This document shows, piece after piece, positions 33,501-44,481 of a stretch of 64,000 nt of DNA. The notes under the pieces are model-generated. The model was not told where the DNA came from. It made no database searches and saw only the letters and a list, made by a program, of their open reading frames with translations. Made by a program: the position numbers and the translations under genes. Each line of letters opens with the position of its first letter. Position 1 is the first letter of the stretch. This DNA comes from Clytia hemisphaerica (Eukaryota > Cnidaria > Hydrozoa > Leptothecata > Clytiidae), in the NCBI GenBank assembly GCA_902728285.1, contig CACVBU010000682.1, positions 339,970 through 403,969 of the forward strand, written 5' to 3'.

Positions 33501-36500
33501 TCTGGGAGTTTGGATTGAAGGTGGGATTTTTGGGGTTAGGTGTGACCTAAATTTTTAGGTGGGACCTGGAACCCCCTTGCACACTATGAGTTCTATTATG
33601 CGAGGACTACAATTCCTTTCTTTTCGATGACCCCGCACTCTATTTCTTAAAGATATAGTTTACAAGAAGGCACGCCTCTTATCCTTAAAAAGCAGAATCA
33701 ACAAAAGGATTTCTCAAAATAATGTTTTCATTTGTTAAAAAATACTGTGCAAGCAAATGTAAGAAGATACGTTGCTTGATGCTCTTTAATGCATATTGGT
33801 AAATTTTGTCTGGGCATCTTAGAAATTGACTTTAAAGTGGAGATCTTTTTTTTTTCAGCTTATGACGATGAGAAGACTCAGATAGAGGAGAAGTTATTTG
33901 ATACCACTTGCACCTCTGAAGCCAGAGAGTTAGTCAACGCCTTAAGCAATGGCAATAAAGACAAGATAAACAATTTTTTGAAAGATGAATCTCGTTCGCC
34001 AGAGGAAAAAGAAATTATTTTACGGATCCATTTAAATCGGAAAATGCAAACGATTGTACATTTTGCCATTCTCTTTTGCCAAAACGAAATTGCCATCGAA
34101 TTGCTAAAGTTTATGAATATTGTTGACATGGAAACATTCAACGATTCTGACGGTTTGTCACTCCTTCATTATGCTGTTCGAGAGCCTTCGAATAAAACGT
34201 TGGTCGATTTTCTCGTTGAAAAACATGAAAATCAAATTAACGTGGTATGCAAATCACAGAAAACACCGCTAATTTATGCCGTTGAAAATATGTCCGACAC
34301 TATCTCCCTTCATTTACTGGACAATAAAGCTGATATAGTTGCGACGGCGAACGATGTCCCTGATTATAACCCTTTGTTTTCCGCCATGACCCGTAAAAGG
34401 AGATCTTGTTGTAAAAACATTAAGACTAACAAATGTGGTAGATGTCTTCGTCACCGTGAGCTGATGGTTAGATTGGTCAAACACCAGAAATTTGAGGTTG
34501 ATCATTTTGTTGATTTCATCAGAAATTGTCAAGATTTTACTACTCTGATTCAATTTTCAGAAAGTAAGTTTATTTCTTATTTACAAATCTTTCTATCCAA
34601 AGTTAGGTTACTTTTTTTAAGTCGTTCTTAGTTGCCTTAAAAGCTTTCTAATATGCAAACATTTCACGGCGTTCTGATATAATTGCGACTCTTTCATAAT
34701 TTCTACTGTCCATAGTCGTAAAAGCTCAAACCTTGAAATAAACAGAAATAAATCATATGTGACGGTTGACTGAGCTCTTATTTCATCAAAGTTTCATTTA
34801 TTTTTAGAAATTTATTTTTCAAAACTTTTTGAAAATCTTGTTTGCAGGGGTTTGTATTGAAAATCGACGTCATTATAAAATGCCCGGAAAACCTTTTTAG
34901 TAATTTTTTTTTTAAGACAATCGACTTTTTTTTACAAAGTTAAACCTTCAATCCTCAATATTTTAAGCAAAAATTAAACTGCCAAAAACTTTGACATCGA
35001 TTTTTTTGCCGTTACTTAGTTACTTTTTGACTTTATTACCACTTTTTTTTCAACAAAGTACATTTTTTTTTTTTCCAACTTTTTAGTTTCCACCACTTAT
35101 CAATTCTTTTCTCTCACACAACCACCTTTCACCAACTTTTTTTTTTTTAACCATTTTTCTTTTTCACCACACTCTTTTTCCCCTCTTTTTCTCGGTCCGA
35201 CAAACCACTTTTTTGTCCGATCGTAAGAACGAAATGAACGTCCACTTTTTGGTGAAAGGTGTTTTCCTCTTAATGGCAACGAATATCAAGGAGCCAAAAA
35301 AATTTTTCCAGGTTGTTAAAATTTTTGCCCTTTTGTGATCCCCCCCCCCCCCCCCCCCCCCTTTGGTTTTTCCCCCTTTCCCTTTGTCCTTTCCCCCCCC
35401 TCCCTCCCCCCCCCTTCAGTTTTTTTTTCCCTTCCCCCCCCTCTTCCCTTCTTTTTTTTTCCCCTCCCCTTCTCCCCCCCCCTCCCCCCTTCCCCTTTTC
35501 CCCCTCCTCCCTCTCCCCCCCTCCCCCCCCCCCTCCCCCCCCCCCCCCCCCCCTTAAACTAAACTTTTCTCTTTTTATTTTTAAAACGTTTTCGTTTATT
35601 CTATCTTTTTCGTTGGGATATCATTTTTTTCCCTGGGATCTTGGATTTCCCCCCTTTCCTTTTCCTAAATTCCCTTTAGGTGGGACCTCCCCCCCCCCCC
35701 ACCTATGAGTTCTATTATGCCTACACTTCTCTTTTCGCTGCCCCCACTTTTTCTTAAAGGTTTACTCAGCCTTTCCTTAAAACGAGACTCAACAAAAGGA
35801 TTCTCAAATAATGTTTTAATTGTTTTACTGTCAATGTAAGATACGTTGCTTGATCTTTAATGCATATTGGTAAAATTTTGTTGGGCATCTTGAAATTGAC
35901 TTTAAAGTGAGATCTTTTTTTTTTCAGCTTATGACGATGAGAAGACTCAGATTTATTTACCCCTTGCCACCTCTGGAGCCAGAGAGTTAGTCCCTGTGGC
36001 AATAAAACAAGATAAACCCTTTTTTCTGAATCTCGTTCGCCAAGGAAAAAGAAATTCTTTTACGTTCCATTTAATCGGAAAATGCCTTGTACATTTTGCC
36101 ATTCTCTTAATGCCATCGAATTCTAAAGTTTATGAATTTTTTCACCGATTCTGACGGTTTGTCCTCCTTCATTATGCTGTTCGAGAGCCTTCGAATAACA
36201 CGTTGGTCGATTTTCTCGTTGAAAAACATTTCAAATTAACGTGGTATGCAATCACAGAAAACCACCGCTAATTTGCGTTGAAAAATATGTCCCCTATTCC
36301 CTTCATTTACTGGACAATAAAGCTGATATAGTTGCGACGGCGAACGATTTCCCTGATTATAACCCTTGTTTTCCGCCAACCCGTAAAAGGATCTGTTGTA
36401 AAAACATTAAGAACTAAACTTTGGTAGATGTCTTTCCGTCCCTGATGGTTAGATTGGTCAAACACCAGAAATTTGAGTTGATCATTTTTTTTTCATCAAT

Positions 36501-39500
36501 TAAGATTTTACTACTCTATTCAATTTTCAGAAAGTTTACTTTTTCTATCCAAAGTTAGGTTACTTTTTTTTCGTTCTTAGTTTGCCCCCTTTCTAATATG
36601 CAAACATTTCACGTTCTGATTAATGCGACCTTTAATTTCTGCCATAGTCGTAAAAGCTCAAAACCTTGAAATCCCCCCATATGTGACGGTTGACCCTCCT
36701 TCATCAAAGTTTCATTTATTTATTTTCAAAACTTAAATCTTGTTTGCAGGGGTGTATTAAAATCCGTCTTAAACCCCCTTTTGATGATGAAATAAGAGCT
36801 TAGTCAACCCTCAACATAATACTGATTTATTGATTTATCGAGCACTTTATGAGGAGAAGATAAAAACCTTAATCTTGCCTCAACAAGGATCCGGAATTTT
36901 TTTTTGTTAAGACGGTCGACTTGCAATCTACTTTTTTACAAAGTTTGGCAGGCTAAATTCAATCCCTCAATATTTTTCAAGCAAAATTTGGAAACTGCCA
37001 AAAACTTTTGACATCGATTTTTTGCCGTCACTTAGTATGGCGCGCCGAATTACTTTTTATTACCAACTTTTTTTTCAACACCAACTTTTTTTTTCGACAC
37101 CAACTTTTGTTTTTTGACATCAATTTTTTTTTCTGATACCAACTTTTCGTTTTTTGCGACCAACTTCATGTTTTTCCATACCATCTTTTCTCTCCGACAC
37201 CATCTTTTTTTTCTGACACCAACTTTTTTTCCGACACCAACTTTTTTTCGACCCACTTTTTTCGACCCAGATACGAAACTTCTTTTTTACGACGTCAACC
37301 TTTTTGGTTATTATCTCGCCCACCCAACCTGATTAGTATAATGTGTAATAATAATAATCTTGCCTGAGAAGGGTTAAAAATTCGCCTCTAGCACTTCGGG
37401 CTTGAAACTCGTCATCACGCCAATCACGCCTTTAGAGCAGAATAGATGATCGGCAATGATGTAGTAGTGCCCGAAGGGCTAGATGGCGAAGTTAGATAGG
37501 AAATCCTAAGTCACGTGACATTATAATAGAATTTCAGCTCTTGACCAATCAGAAGCTTTGCGGATTTTTGGAAACAATAGCAGAAATATTTTTTCCGATG
37601 TTCACTTTTTTGGACCTACCCCGGTGGAGGTCCTATAAATTAACCTGTGTTTGTTCGTCCGTCCGTCCGTCCGTCCGTCCGTCCGTTCGTTCGTTCGTTC
37701 GTTCGTTCGTCTGTTACCAACTTTTCTCAGGATTGAATCATAGAAATCTTTTGATTTTTGGTGCAAAGGTGCAAAATGGTGGTGGCCAAAATGTGACGGA
37801 GCCCGATTTTCAAAAAAAAAAATTTTTGGGTAAATTTGGGCCAAAAAACGGCTAAAAAACGGGTTTTTTGGACTTTGTGAAAAATTGGATCATTAATTTT
37901 TTCTGATTTTTTGCATGAAAGTAGAATGCCATCATAGGTAAAAGATGGCTCAAGCAGAATTTTGCAAAAAGATTTTGTTGGCTTAAAAAACGCATGTTTA
38001 TCTATAAGAATGACTATTAATAAGCATACATCAATGTTCTTAGTCAAATTACTCAATTTCTTTATGAGATAGATGTTTTTTTTGCTACTTTTAGAGAGTA
38101 TGTGTGTTTAGACATGAAATTTTGGTTGCTTAGCGTGTTTTTATAGAAGAAGTGGCCAAGTTCTATATTTTTTTATAAGCACATTATCAATTACTTAAGT
38201 ATTAGCTTTTCTCGAGATTGGCTCTTTCATTGTTTATGATTTTTTGCACAAAGATGCATAACTATAAACCCTCGAATGTGAAGGAGCCCGATTTTCGAAA
38301 AAAAATGTTTTTGGGCAAATTTAGGCCAAAAAACGGCTAAAAAAGGGTTTTTTGGACTTTGTGAAATATTGGATCATTGTTTTTTTTCTGATTTTTTTGC
38401 ATGAAAGTAGGTAAAAGATGGCTCAAGCAGATTTTTGTAAAAAAGATTTTTCAGCTCAAAAAACGCATCTTTATTTATAAGGATCACTATTAATAAGCAT
38501 ACATCAATGTTCTTAGCCAAATTATTACTCAATTTTTTGATGATGTGTAGATGTTTTTTTTTTGCTCACGAAGTCTTGAATATGAAAGATTATTTCAAGA
38601 GCATGAAATTTTGGTTTCTAAACGTTTTATTTATAAGAAACAAACGACTAATTTTAATAGATCGTCACTATTTGTGTTGTGAATGATTGTTTAACGGTCA
38701 TGCTCACGTAGATATCAATTATATTTGTTAAATGCATAACCAGGTAGGTCCATAAAAGTATCACTTGTTTTGCTTCATCTAGCCCTTCGGGTTTTACAGA
38801 AATTTGTGATCGGATGCGTATGTGCATGTATTTACCGCGCGCTATATAAACGTAAAGGCCTTTTTACACTTTGAGTAATCAACGTTAGCAGGTAATCGAG
38901 ACAAGAGTTAGTATCGGAAAATAAGAAAAAAGTTGGTGTCGAAAAAAAAGTTGGTAATAAAAAGTAATTCGGCGCGCCATAACTTAGTTCCTAGAATCTT
39001 TTGTGAGATTGCCATAATTCAATGCTTTTTCCTAAACTTTCAGTATTACTCAATGAAGGTGTCACCATTTCATGCTATATAACGAAAATGTCTAAAAATC
39101 GAGGGAAATTGAGAGAATTCTACACGACTCTGGACGATTGTGGAGTAAATCAGCCACCATTATGGAAAAAGATTTCCGACAATTTCAGTTTATCAAGAGA
39201 AAGAGATGAAAGCAAATCAGAAATGAAGATTTTCACCGCTTTGGAGATTCAAAGGTTTTCACCACATTGTTTCTATGAAATAGGAGTCAGAATTGTCGTT
39301 TTTCTCAAACAGCGTAAAGTCAGCGTCAAAGAAATACACAATGGTATAAAAGAGAAGTTACCAGGTCGGCTTGATTTGCTGAAATATTTGGAGCCATTTG
39401 TAGAGAAGAATTGCATTTCTGCGTTATCAGAAGAAGAACAGGAACCGTTCAAAGTGATGCTCGGAAGTTGCCGAGTGAGGGACGATGACTGGCGGACTTT

Positions 39501-39765
39501 TTGCTCTCATATTGTTAAACTGGAAGATCACGAGATTACAAAAATTAGTCAAGTAAAAAACCTTCAGAGAAACGTTTCACCCTCCGAAGAAATGGTTAAA
39601 AGAATGATTCAAAGCAAACCTGACATGTCACTCTATAAATTCCATCAGGTTTTGCATGGAGTGAGTCAAGAGGCAGCAAACATGATTTTTGACCACGTTG
39701 CTTTATTGTTGGGCGATCATTTGAAAAATGTACCAGATGAAAAACCTGAGATTGAAAACATCTGA
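30447..39765 (+). CDS. Gene A: ankyrin-repeat protein with C-terminal death-fold-like domain (5' end missing)
   Basis: Four exons, 30447-30500, 30854-31400, 33859-34563 and 39044-39765, join in frame with GT-AG introns in phases 0, 1 and 1 to give 675 residues plus stop; the start codon lies further upstream. The order is an acidic linker (1-18), a mixed segment with a SWQPNGS motif, ankyrin-like units at about 125-200 and 210-390 (TFLHLL, GKTPYQLA, TIVHFAI, SLLHYAVRE, KTPLIYAVEN), a cysteine cluster CC-x7-C-x2-C at 384-396, and a last exon whose final ~90 residues resemble a death domain (DDW..F, L..HEI..I, SPSEEMV). Such architecture usually belongs to intracellular signalling or innate-immune adaptors, but the function here is inference. 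Gene B (51416-45386) is its paralogue, facing it. Confidence 0.82.
30854..31400 (+). CDS. Gene A, exon with conserved N-terminal block and first ankyrin units
   Basis: The exon follows acceptor CTTTTTAG and ends at donor GTAAGA in phase 1. It encodes NISWQPNGS, then a helical segment, then GDDPLAQDEK, ETFLHLLC, and GKTPYQLAKMTHKNDILHLL, the last being the clearest ankyrin-like helix pair. The gene B exon 49491-50049 aligns along its length; gene A carries one extra Leu in the DEK-GET turn. Confidence 0.85.
31492..33074. mobile_element. hAT-like element in gene A intron 2 with two arrays of AGTACAGTGTACT repeats
   Basis: The termini CCAGGGGGTATCGAGTCAGT and, reversed, GCAGGGGGGGGTACCAAGTC are flanked by a perfect AGTTATAT duplication (31484-31491, 33075-33082). 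The left array (about 31560-31790) has five units of ~52 bases and the right array (about 32670-33020) seven of ~52-58 bases. Each unit contains the palindrome AGTACAGTGTACT followed by AAAAGGGTGGT, all in the same direction. Arrays near both ends resemble the sub-terminal transposase sites of hAT elements. A second element sits between them at 32116-32425. There is no transposase. Confidence 0.8.
32116..32425. mobile_element. CCCTTACAGTGCA-repeat element nested in the hAT element
   Basis: The left end CCGGGGGGAGGGGGTG and sub-terminal GACCGTACGTTTGGCC are matched on the right by inverted ACCGGACGTGCGGCC. The interior has three perfect CCCTTACAGTGCA words and two variants, all in one orientation. 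The same word fills the element at 60865-61364. No coding capacity is seen and the duplication at its ends is not clear. Confidence 0.6.
33859..34563 (+). CDS. Gene A, ankyrin exon with cysteine insertion
   Basis: The exon follows a long pyrimidine tract and CAG and ends at donor GTAAGT in phase 1. It encodes ankyrin-like units (ARELVNALSNGNKDKI, TIVHFAILFCQNEIAIELL, DGLSLLHYAVRE, KTPLIYAVENM) and the CC-x7-C-x2-C cluster at 34407-34445. The region 33.1-34.9 kb around it is repeated in a noisy form at 35.3-36.8 kb. Confidence 0.85.
34905..36782. repeat. Noisy second copy of exon 3 and its flanks (probable assembly artefact)
   Basis: Sequence 35330-36780 follows 33160-34900 in order, including intron, acceptor, exon and donor (CTTATGACGATGAGAAGACT at both). 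Many short stretches are deleted or replaced by runs of C or T: for example, a 20-odd base segment of the exon becomes CCCC, and a G-rich intron stretch becomes over 200 bases of C and T. Likewise 34905-35290 is a noisy version of 36897-37300. The order is clean A, noisy B, noisy A, clean B. Reading frame is lost everywhere. Homopolymer substitution of this sort looks like unpolished long-read consensus, not mutation. Confidence 0.7.
37036..38981. mobile_element. TIR element of 1.9 kb with GGCGCGCC ends and internal duplication
   Basis: The ends TATGGCGCGCCGAATTACTT, continuing TTTATTACCAAC, are inverted repeats of about 60 bases. ACTTAG flanks both sides (37030-37035, 38982-38987), though TA is an alternative duplication. 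Inside are about ten ~18-base units of the form GACACCAACTTTTTTTTC (37070-37270), a TCCG/TTCG microsatellite (37655-37712), a second inverted pair (CCCGAAGGGCTAGATG near 37470, inverted near 38776) and two direct copies of a ~300-base segment (from about 37740 and 38215). No transposase is visible. It lies in gene A intron 3. Confidence 0.7.
37655..37712. repeat. TCCG/TTCG tetranucleotide microsatellite
   Basis: Seven TCCG-type repeats are followed by six TTCG-type repeats without interruption. The clean switch of repeat unit is a typical sign of one base change spread by slippage. It lies inside the GGCGCGCC element. Confidence 0.9.
39044..39765 (+). CDS. Gene A, terminal exon with death-fold-like region
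   Basis: The exon follows acceptor CTTTCAG and ends at TGA. Its first half contains PPLWKKISDNF, RFSPHCFYEIG and LKQRKVSVKEI. Its second half contains VMLGSCRVRDDDWRTF, VKLEDHEITKISQ, NVSPSEEMVKRMIQ and SLYKFHQVLHGVSQEAANMI, an order typical of death domains (Trp-x2-Phe early, Ile/Leu in the middle helices, a late amphipathic helix). The gene B exon 46128-45386 aligns throughout, including WKSFC and YSPSREMLL. Assignment to a named death-fold subfamily is not possible by eye. Confidence 0.82.
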
Positions 39766-40318
39766 AACATCTAAAAAGTGATTTGTCTTTGGAAAACTTA
39801 GTGCCAAACATTTCCATTTCAAACGATAAGACTTTTTTTTCTTTAAAACCTTTATAATTTTGTACATTTTTATTAAGATATATGGCGTGTTTTAACGTTA
39901 TGCACAATTTTAAATACAATGACTTGATGTCAAGTTGATGCCCACCTTTTGAGGAAAATTTTACATTCCCATAATTTTTATTGGAATTTATGAAGAATTT
40001 TTACAATTTAACAGACCTTTTATAGGACTTTTATAAGAATTTTATGTATATTTTGGTTGGTTATCTTACTCGGACTTGCTGAATTGAAGGGCTCCTCAAA
40101 CCGAGAAAGAACTCTCTTTTTGTCTTGTAAATTTGATGATAGTTTAAGCATAGTATAGGAAAGCCGTGCGTTGAACAAGCAAACAGTGCCTTTGTTTCTG
40201 GGGTTTGTTTTATATATTTATATAGTGTATATTTTTCAAATTTGCATATAGTAACATAAATTCTATAAATTCTAAAATAACACATACACCAAAACTCGAT
40301 TCGTTTTCTATACCTTGA
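39766..40318. other. Probable 3' UTR and spacer of gene A
   Basis: This A+T-rich sequence follows the gene A stop. I could not identify an unambiguous AATAAA here, so the transcript end is not placed. Confidence 0.4.
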
Positions 40319-40320
40319 TA

Positions 40321-41118
40321 GTCAGGCAGCTGAGGTCACCTAAAAAGTGCAGTAGCTACAAAGTTTGCGAGCAAACTTTAAACAGTTGCTTTCAATAGAT
40401 ATGACCTTTCTGAACACAAAATCATCAACCGGACAGTTTGAAAATAATTACCGGACGCGTCCGAAAATATTTTCGTATTTGATGACGTCACAAGGAAAAT
40501 GAAAATTTTTATGAAAAAAGCATAGACATATTATATACCAATCGACGCGTTTTTTGACGTAGATTAGGAAAAATGTCAGTAACTATGTCTAAAGATTTGA
40601 TAATAAAAAGTTAAAAGCTTCCGAAGTTTTGATGACGTTCTTAAAGATCGATTTTCTCGAATTAGGTTGAGAAATCATATATATCCACTTAAAAGTCTTC
40701 TATATCGATTTTTTAGAGCTTTCGAATGGCGTCTTAGATTTCAATTTTGATAAGTTTGAAAGTTTGATTTTTTTTTCGTCTCGGACAGGTAAAATTGACG
40801 TTACGGACATAAAGGAAAAGCGTTCTAACTTTTTATTGCAAAATTTTCAGATATGGTTACTGACCATTTCCTTAATCTACGTTAAAAACGCTTCGATCGG
40901 TATATAATATGTCTATGTTGGTTCTCTTATTTTTTTCAGTTAGCCTATGGGCACGCATGACATCATCAGGTTCTAAAATATTACCGGACACGTCCGGTAA
41001 TTAATTTCAACAACTCCGGTTAATGGTTTCTAGATATTTAGGTTGTATATTTTCAATTAAAAGTGGTTTGGGATTGTTCGCACCCCGTCCAATTTTTTTG
41101 TGACCTCAGCTGCCTGTC
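40321..41118. mobile_element. Long-palindrome MITE of about 800 bases
   Basis: The ends GTCAGGCAGCTGAGGTCACC and, reversed, GACAGGCAGCTGAGGTCAC are flanked by TA. Inner blocks are also mirrored: ACCGGACGCGTCCG, CATAGACATATTATATACC, CGTAGATTA and GTCAGTAAC on the left all have inverted partners on the right, so the arms extend close to 400 bases each. It lies between the two ankyrin genes. Confidence 0.75.
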
Positions 41119-41352
41119 TATGAAGTCATCAATTTGTGCTCTGTTTTAACTTTTTAAAGTTTTTATCATGTGTCTGGATAAGACAACTAATTATTCAGGG
41201 TATTTGAAGAGTTTCACAACTTGGTTTGGCAAAAAATATCCCTGAAAGTAAGCCCCAATCGGGGCTCCAACCTCAAATAAAATCGTTAAAGCCTGTGCAC
41301 TAGATCAATGAGACCCTCCAGTATTTTCGTACTGAAGTCTCGACTTTTCAAG

Positions 41353-41648
41353 TACTTTAATGGGATAAACTTTCGCGGGGATTAAATTTCGTGGATTTCG
41401 CGGATTTGGGTGTCATCCGCGAGAATCCGCGAAATTAAGTCCAAATGGATATTTGGGAGGGTCTCCTCCGCGAAATAAAACTCAAAATATATCAAACAAA
41501 TACTATTTGAATGTTTACTGGCATCAAAGAAGCGCTAATAATGTGTATTTCAACAACCAACATGTATGATTTGACAGTTAAAGTCACAGAATCGTTAAAA
41601 TATTTCCACCAAATAGTGCCACCCGCGAAATTTTATTCCATTAAAGTA
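41353..41648. mobile_element. CGCGAAA-rich TIR element
   Basis: The ends TACTTTAATGGGATAAACTT and, reversed, TACTTTAATGGAATAAAATT continue into TTCGCGGG. The interior repeats CCGCGAAAT-type words. It is the same family as the element inside the 17.3 kb repeat. Confidence 0.7.
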
Positions 41649-41850
41649 CATCGGTGTACCATAAGGTTTTTGACCATAATGAAAGAAAATCTATTTCCGT
41701 ATTGACGATTAATGCCTGCCTGAAATGTTTCAATTTTAATCAAATAAAATCAAGAATAATTAAGTGCTCTGACCATAGGTAGAAAATTGGATAATTGTGT
41801 TCAAATGAAACTTTGTTTCTAGGTCCATTTTATCAAAAGATTGTTCATTC

Positions 41851-42096
41851 AATTAATACACTCTTCTCAAGATGCATAAATTTATTGTTGTCCTCGTAAA
41901 ATTACATATTCACAATTATAATTGTGTTGTTTACACCCTTATGAGACATTTTGAATTTCAAGTACTTTTGTTTTAGAGTTAATGTTTGCCTTTTGGGAAT
42001 TTAAATTGGTTTAAATGTATAATTTCATAACAATGAAATTTGTTTGAAAACGAGGACAACAATGAATTTATGCATCTCTAGAAGAGTGTATTAATT
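41851..42096. mobile_element. Fold-back MITE with TTAA at its borders
   Basis: About 45-base arms, AATTAATACACTCTTCTCAA, then GATGCATAAATTTATTG and TTGTCCTCG, are inverted at the right. TTAA lies at both borders (41853-41856, 42091-42094), which would suit a piggyBac- or Kolobok-type duplication, but TTAA is also part of the mirrored sequence. No coding capacity. Confidence 0.65.
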
Positions 42097-43567
42097 TGGG
42101 ACAAGCTGGAGTTTTTACAAGCTCTTTCTTGTCGACCTGTGCTTTTCACGGTAGTGGCGGAGATGTTTACGTTTGTTCCAAACGCCACTATATTTTTCCT
42201 CATAAACCACCGTGATGGCTGTAAACTCTGCGGATATATTTTTTCCTGTGTTCACTATCCCTCTGACGGTTGATGGCATCGTCTACAGCTACTTTAAGGG
42301 AGCTCGCTTGGGCTAGAACTAAATATGGTGAGTTTTCGACAAAATTTGATAAAATTAGTTCCCTCTCGTGTAACTTTTGGCATGTCCAAAAATTTTGGCT
42401 AAAAAAATGTATAAAAAGATTCCCATTTCCGCACTAAGATTCATCATTTTTTCTGGAAATTTATTCTTACAAAAGGCCATTTCTTGACCAGGACAAATGA
42501 TTCAGGTATCAACTTTGGTATCGTTGGAAATCTCTTTCTCTCAGCTACAAAAAATAGCAGATTTTTTTTCTCTGAATCTCAAGTGGTCAGGAGTTATGAC
42601 CAATCGGTAAAATGACCTTTTCAAGACGTATATATACGCCTTTCGCCGTCTAAGGGTTAAAGAATATCTCCCATTGTCAGAGGAATGTTCATGCTAAATT
42701 TTGACTATAGCTATTATAGGTAAACTTTTGTTAAGGATATATTCCACTTTTTGCTACCACACATGCGTGCGTGCGCGTGCGCAGGCAGAAGAGGAACTTC
42801 ATCATCGGAAAAAGTAGCCTATAGTATAATCGGTTTAGTTAGCCGACAAAAAAACATCTTTTCATTTATATTTCTGTTCTCAAAGTTCAATGTTATATCA
42901 GATTAGATGTTAGAGTTTTGTAGAGGTCTGCGATTCAGACTAACAAACGCCGGGTTAAAAATTAAAATCTATCGCTAAATTTCAAAAAATGTATGTAGTC
43001 CTCCAAAACAAAAGAACAGTTAGATACGATCCGTTGTCATGATTACGGCGCGTTTCTATGTGCGTTTTGGAAAGGAAATAAGTGGCTTCAATTTCTCTTA
43101 TCTGGCACCCAGATGGTTGTCTGATATTCTGATGGTAGATTGGCGGCCGTCCACGCTAAAAAAGCTCTAAAGGAATGATAGTCGGCCTTTGATGTGCCGC
43201 ATCCCCAGTCGGGTTCAAACCATCTGGGTTATCTGGCACGCAGATGGTGAAATTTTCATCCGACACGCTAAAGCTCTGAAGGTCGGGAAAAATTTCGGGG
43301 AAATTGGCCCGCTCCTTTAGAGCTTTAAATGAGATGGACTTTTCTGAAGTAATTGAGGCATTGTGGTTCAGTTTAGCATAACAAACACAAATAAATTATA
43401 TAATATCTTTATCTCTACTATGTTCTATAAATAATACTCATAATTTTATTGCGTCTAATCTAGAAAATCCTATAAATTGGAAAATTCTATTCAAAAATCT
43501 ATATTATGTGGTAAAATTTTTAAATTTTTTTAAATTACAGCTAAAAATATGTGTTTGCACGAATAGC
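42097..43567. other. No gene seen; old repeat copies
   Basis: 42960-43130 is the uninterrupted counterpart of the repeat that the 8706 MITE entered. 43100-43330 holds two TTATCTGGCACSCAGATGG words, GATTGGCGGCCGTCCACG (also near 60483) and an inverted pair GCTCTAAAGGA / TCCTTTAGAGC. An alternating purine-pyrimidine stretch, CATGCGTGCGTGCGCGTGCG, lies near 42764. Confidence 0.45.
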
Positions 43568-43903
43568 GATGTTAAACAAGAGGATACCTTTTTTGTATAA
43601 AACGTATTGTGGTATCCATCTACCATAACCGATAACTTACACACTAAACATTACGTACTGATCGGCCCGTAACGTTTTTATAAGGTCATTGGTCGGTTAA
43701 AAAATGAAGCAATTCCATTGGTGGAAATTGACGTAACGGATGAAAAAAGTAGAATAGAAATTCCTTCAACTTTTTTTTTGTTCGAGCGAAACTTTATTTA
43801 TGACGTAATCTTTTCTTCGGGTAAAAAAGGTTAAAAAAAAAGTGGAAAGTGGAGACCGGCCTGTAAACGTTTACTTTATAAAATATCCTCTTGTTTAACA
43901 TCT
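43568..43903. mobile_element. MITE with GATGTTAAACAAGAGGATA ends
   Basis: The 19-base word GATGTTAAACAAGAGGATA at the left is perfectly inverted at the right. Weaker mirrored sequence (TATAAAACGTA / TAAACGTTTACTTTATA) follows inside. The interior is A+T rich without coding capacity and the target duplication is not clear. Confidence 0.6.
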
Positions 43904-44481
43904 CACGAGGCGAAACATTTACAATATACATACATTTATATTATTTAAAAAAAGCTAAATTCACAAATAATTCCTTTAAGAACCATGCAATGCAATCATT
44001 AAAAACCTCATCTGTAAAAATATTTCCAATATCTAAACGTCGTCCTTTAAAAGGTGCGTGTGTGATAAAATAAGAAAAAAAAGTAGACCTTAAACTCCTT
44101 AAGTAGTGTTTTTGACTCAGACTGAAATGAGACTTTATACAACAAACCAACCCGGGTCCTTCAAACTTTTCTCTTCAGTGTAACTGAAGACGGGAATACG
44201 TCTAACATGAAAGCAAATGCTTTGGTCCCTTTTTCTTCATTTTGTAGTTTGATTACTGATTAAGTCTCCCAATAAAAAGAACTAAAAAATAATGTAACGT
44301 AAGTGGCTAATGCATAAGGGACCAGAAGGGACGGAGAATAAATTCCAGACCAACCAAGAAACTGTAAAAAACTAGTAACCGAAATTAATAATCCTCCTTG
44401 TAGGGTATCAAAATTAGAATAAATATGCGTCCAGCTTTTATTTCGAATTATTCGAAATATCTTTTAAATAAAGAGTCACGA

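Noticed and set aside
35313..35708. Proline-rich open frame of 131 codons
   Set aside because: It is produced by C/T homopolymer runs in the noisy duplicate of gene A sequence, not by a gene.
35930..36545. A third ankyrin exon (mutually exclusive exon 3)
   Set aside because: It repeats exon 3 of gene A but with frame-destroying losses throughout and homopolymer substitutions, so it is not a usable alternative exon.
37541..37855. 104-codon Ser/Val/Arg-rich open frame
   Set aside because: It is the translation of the TCCG/TTCG microsatellite inside a transposon.
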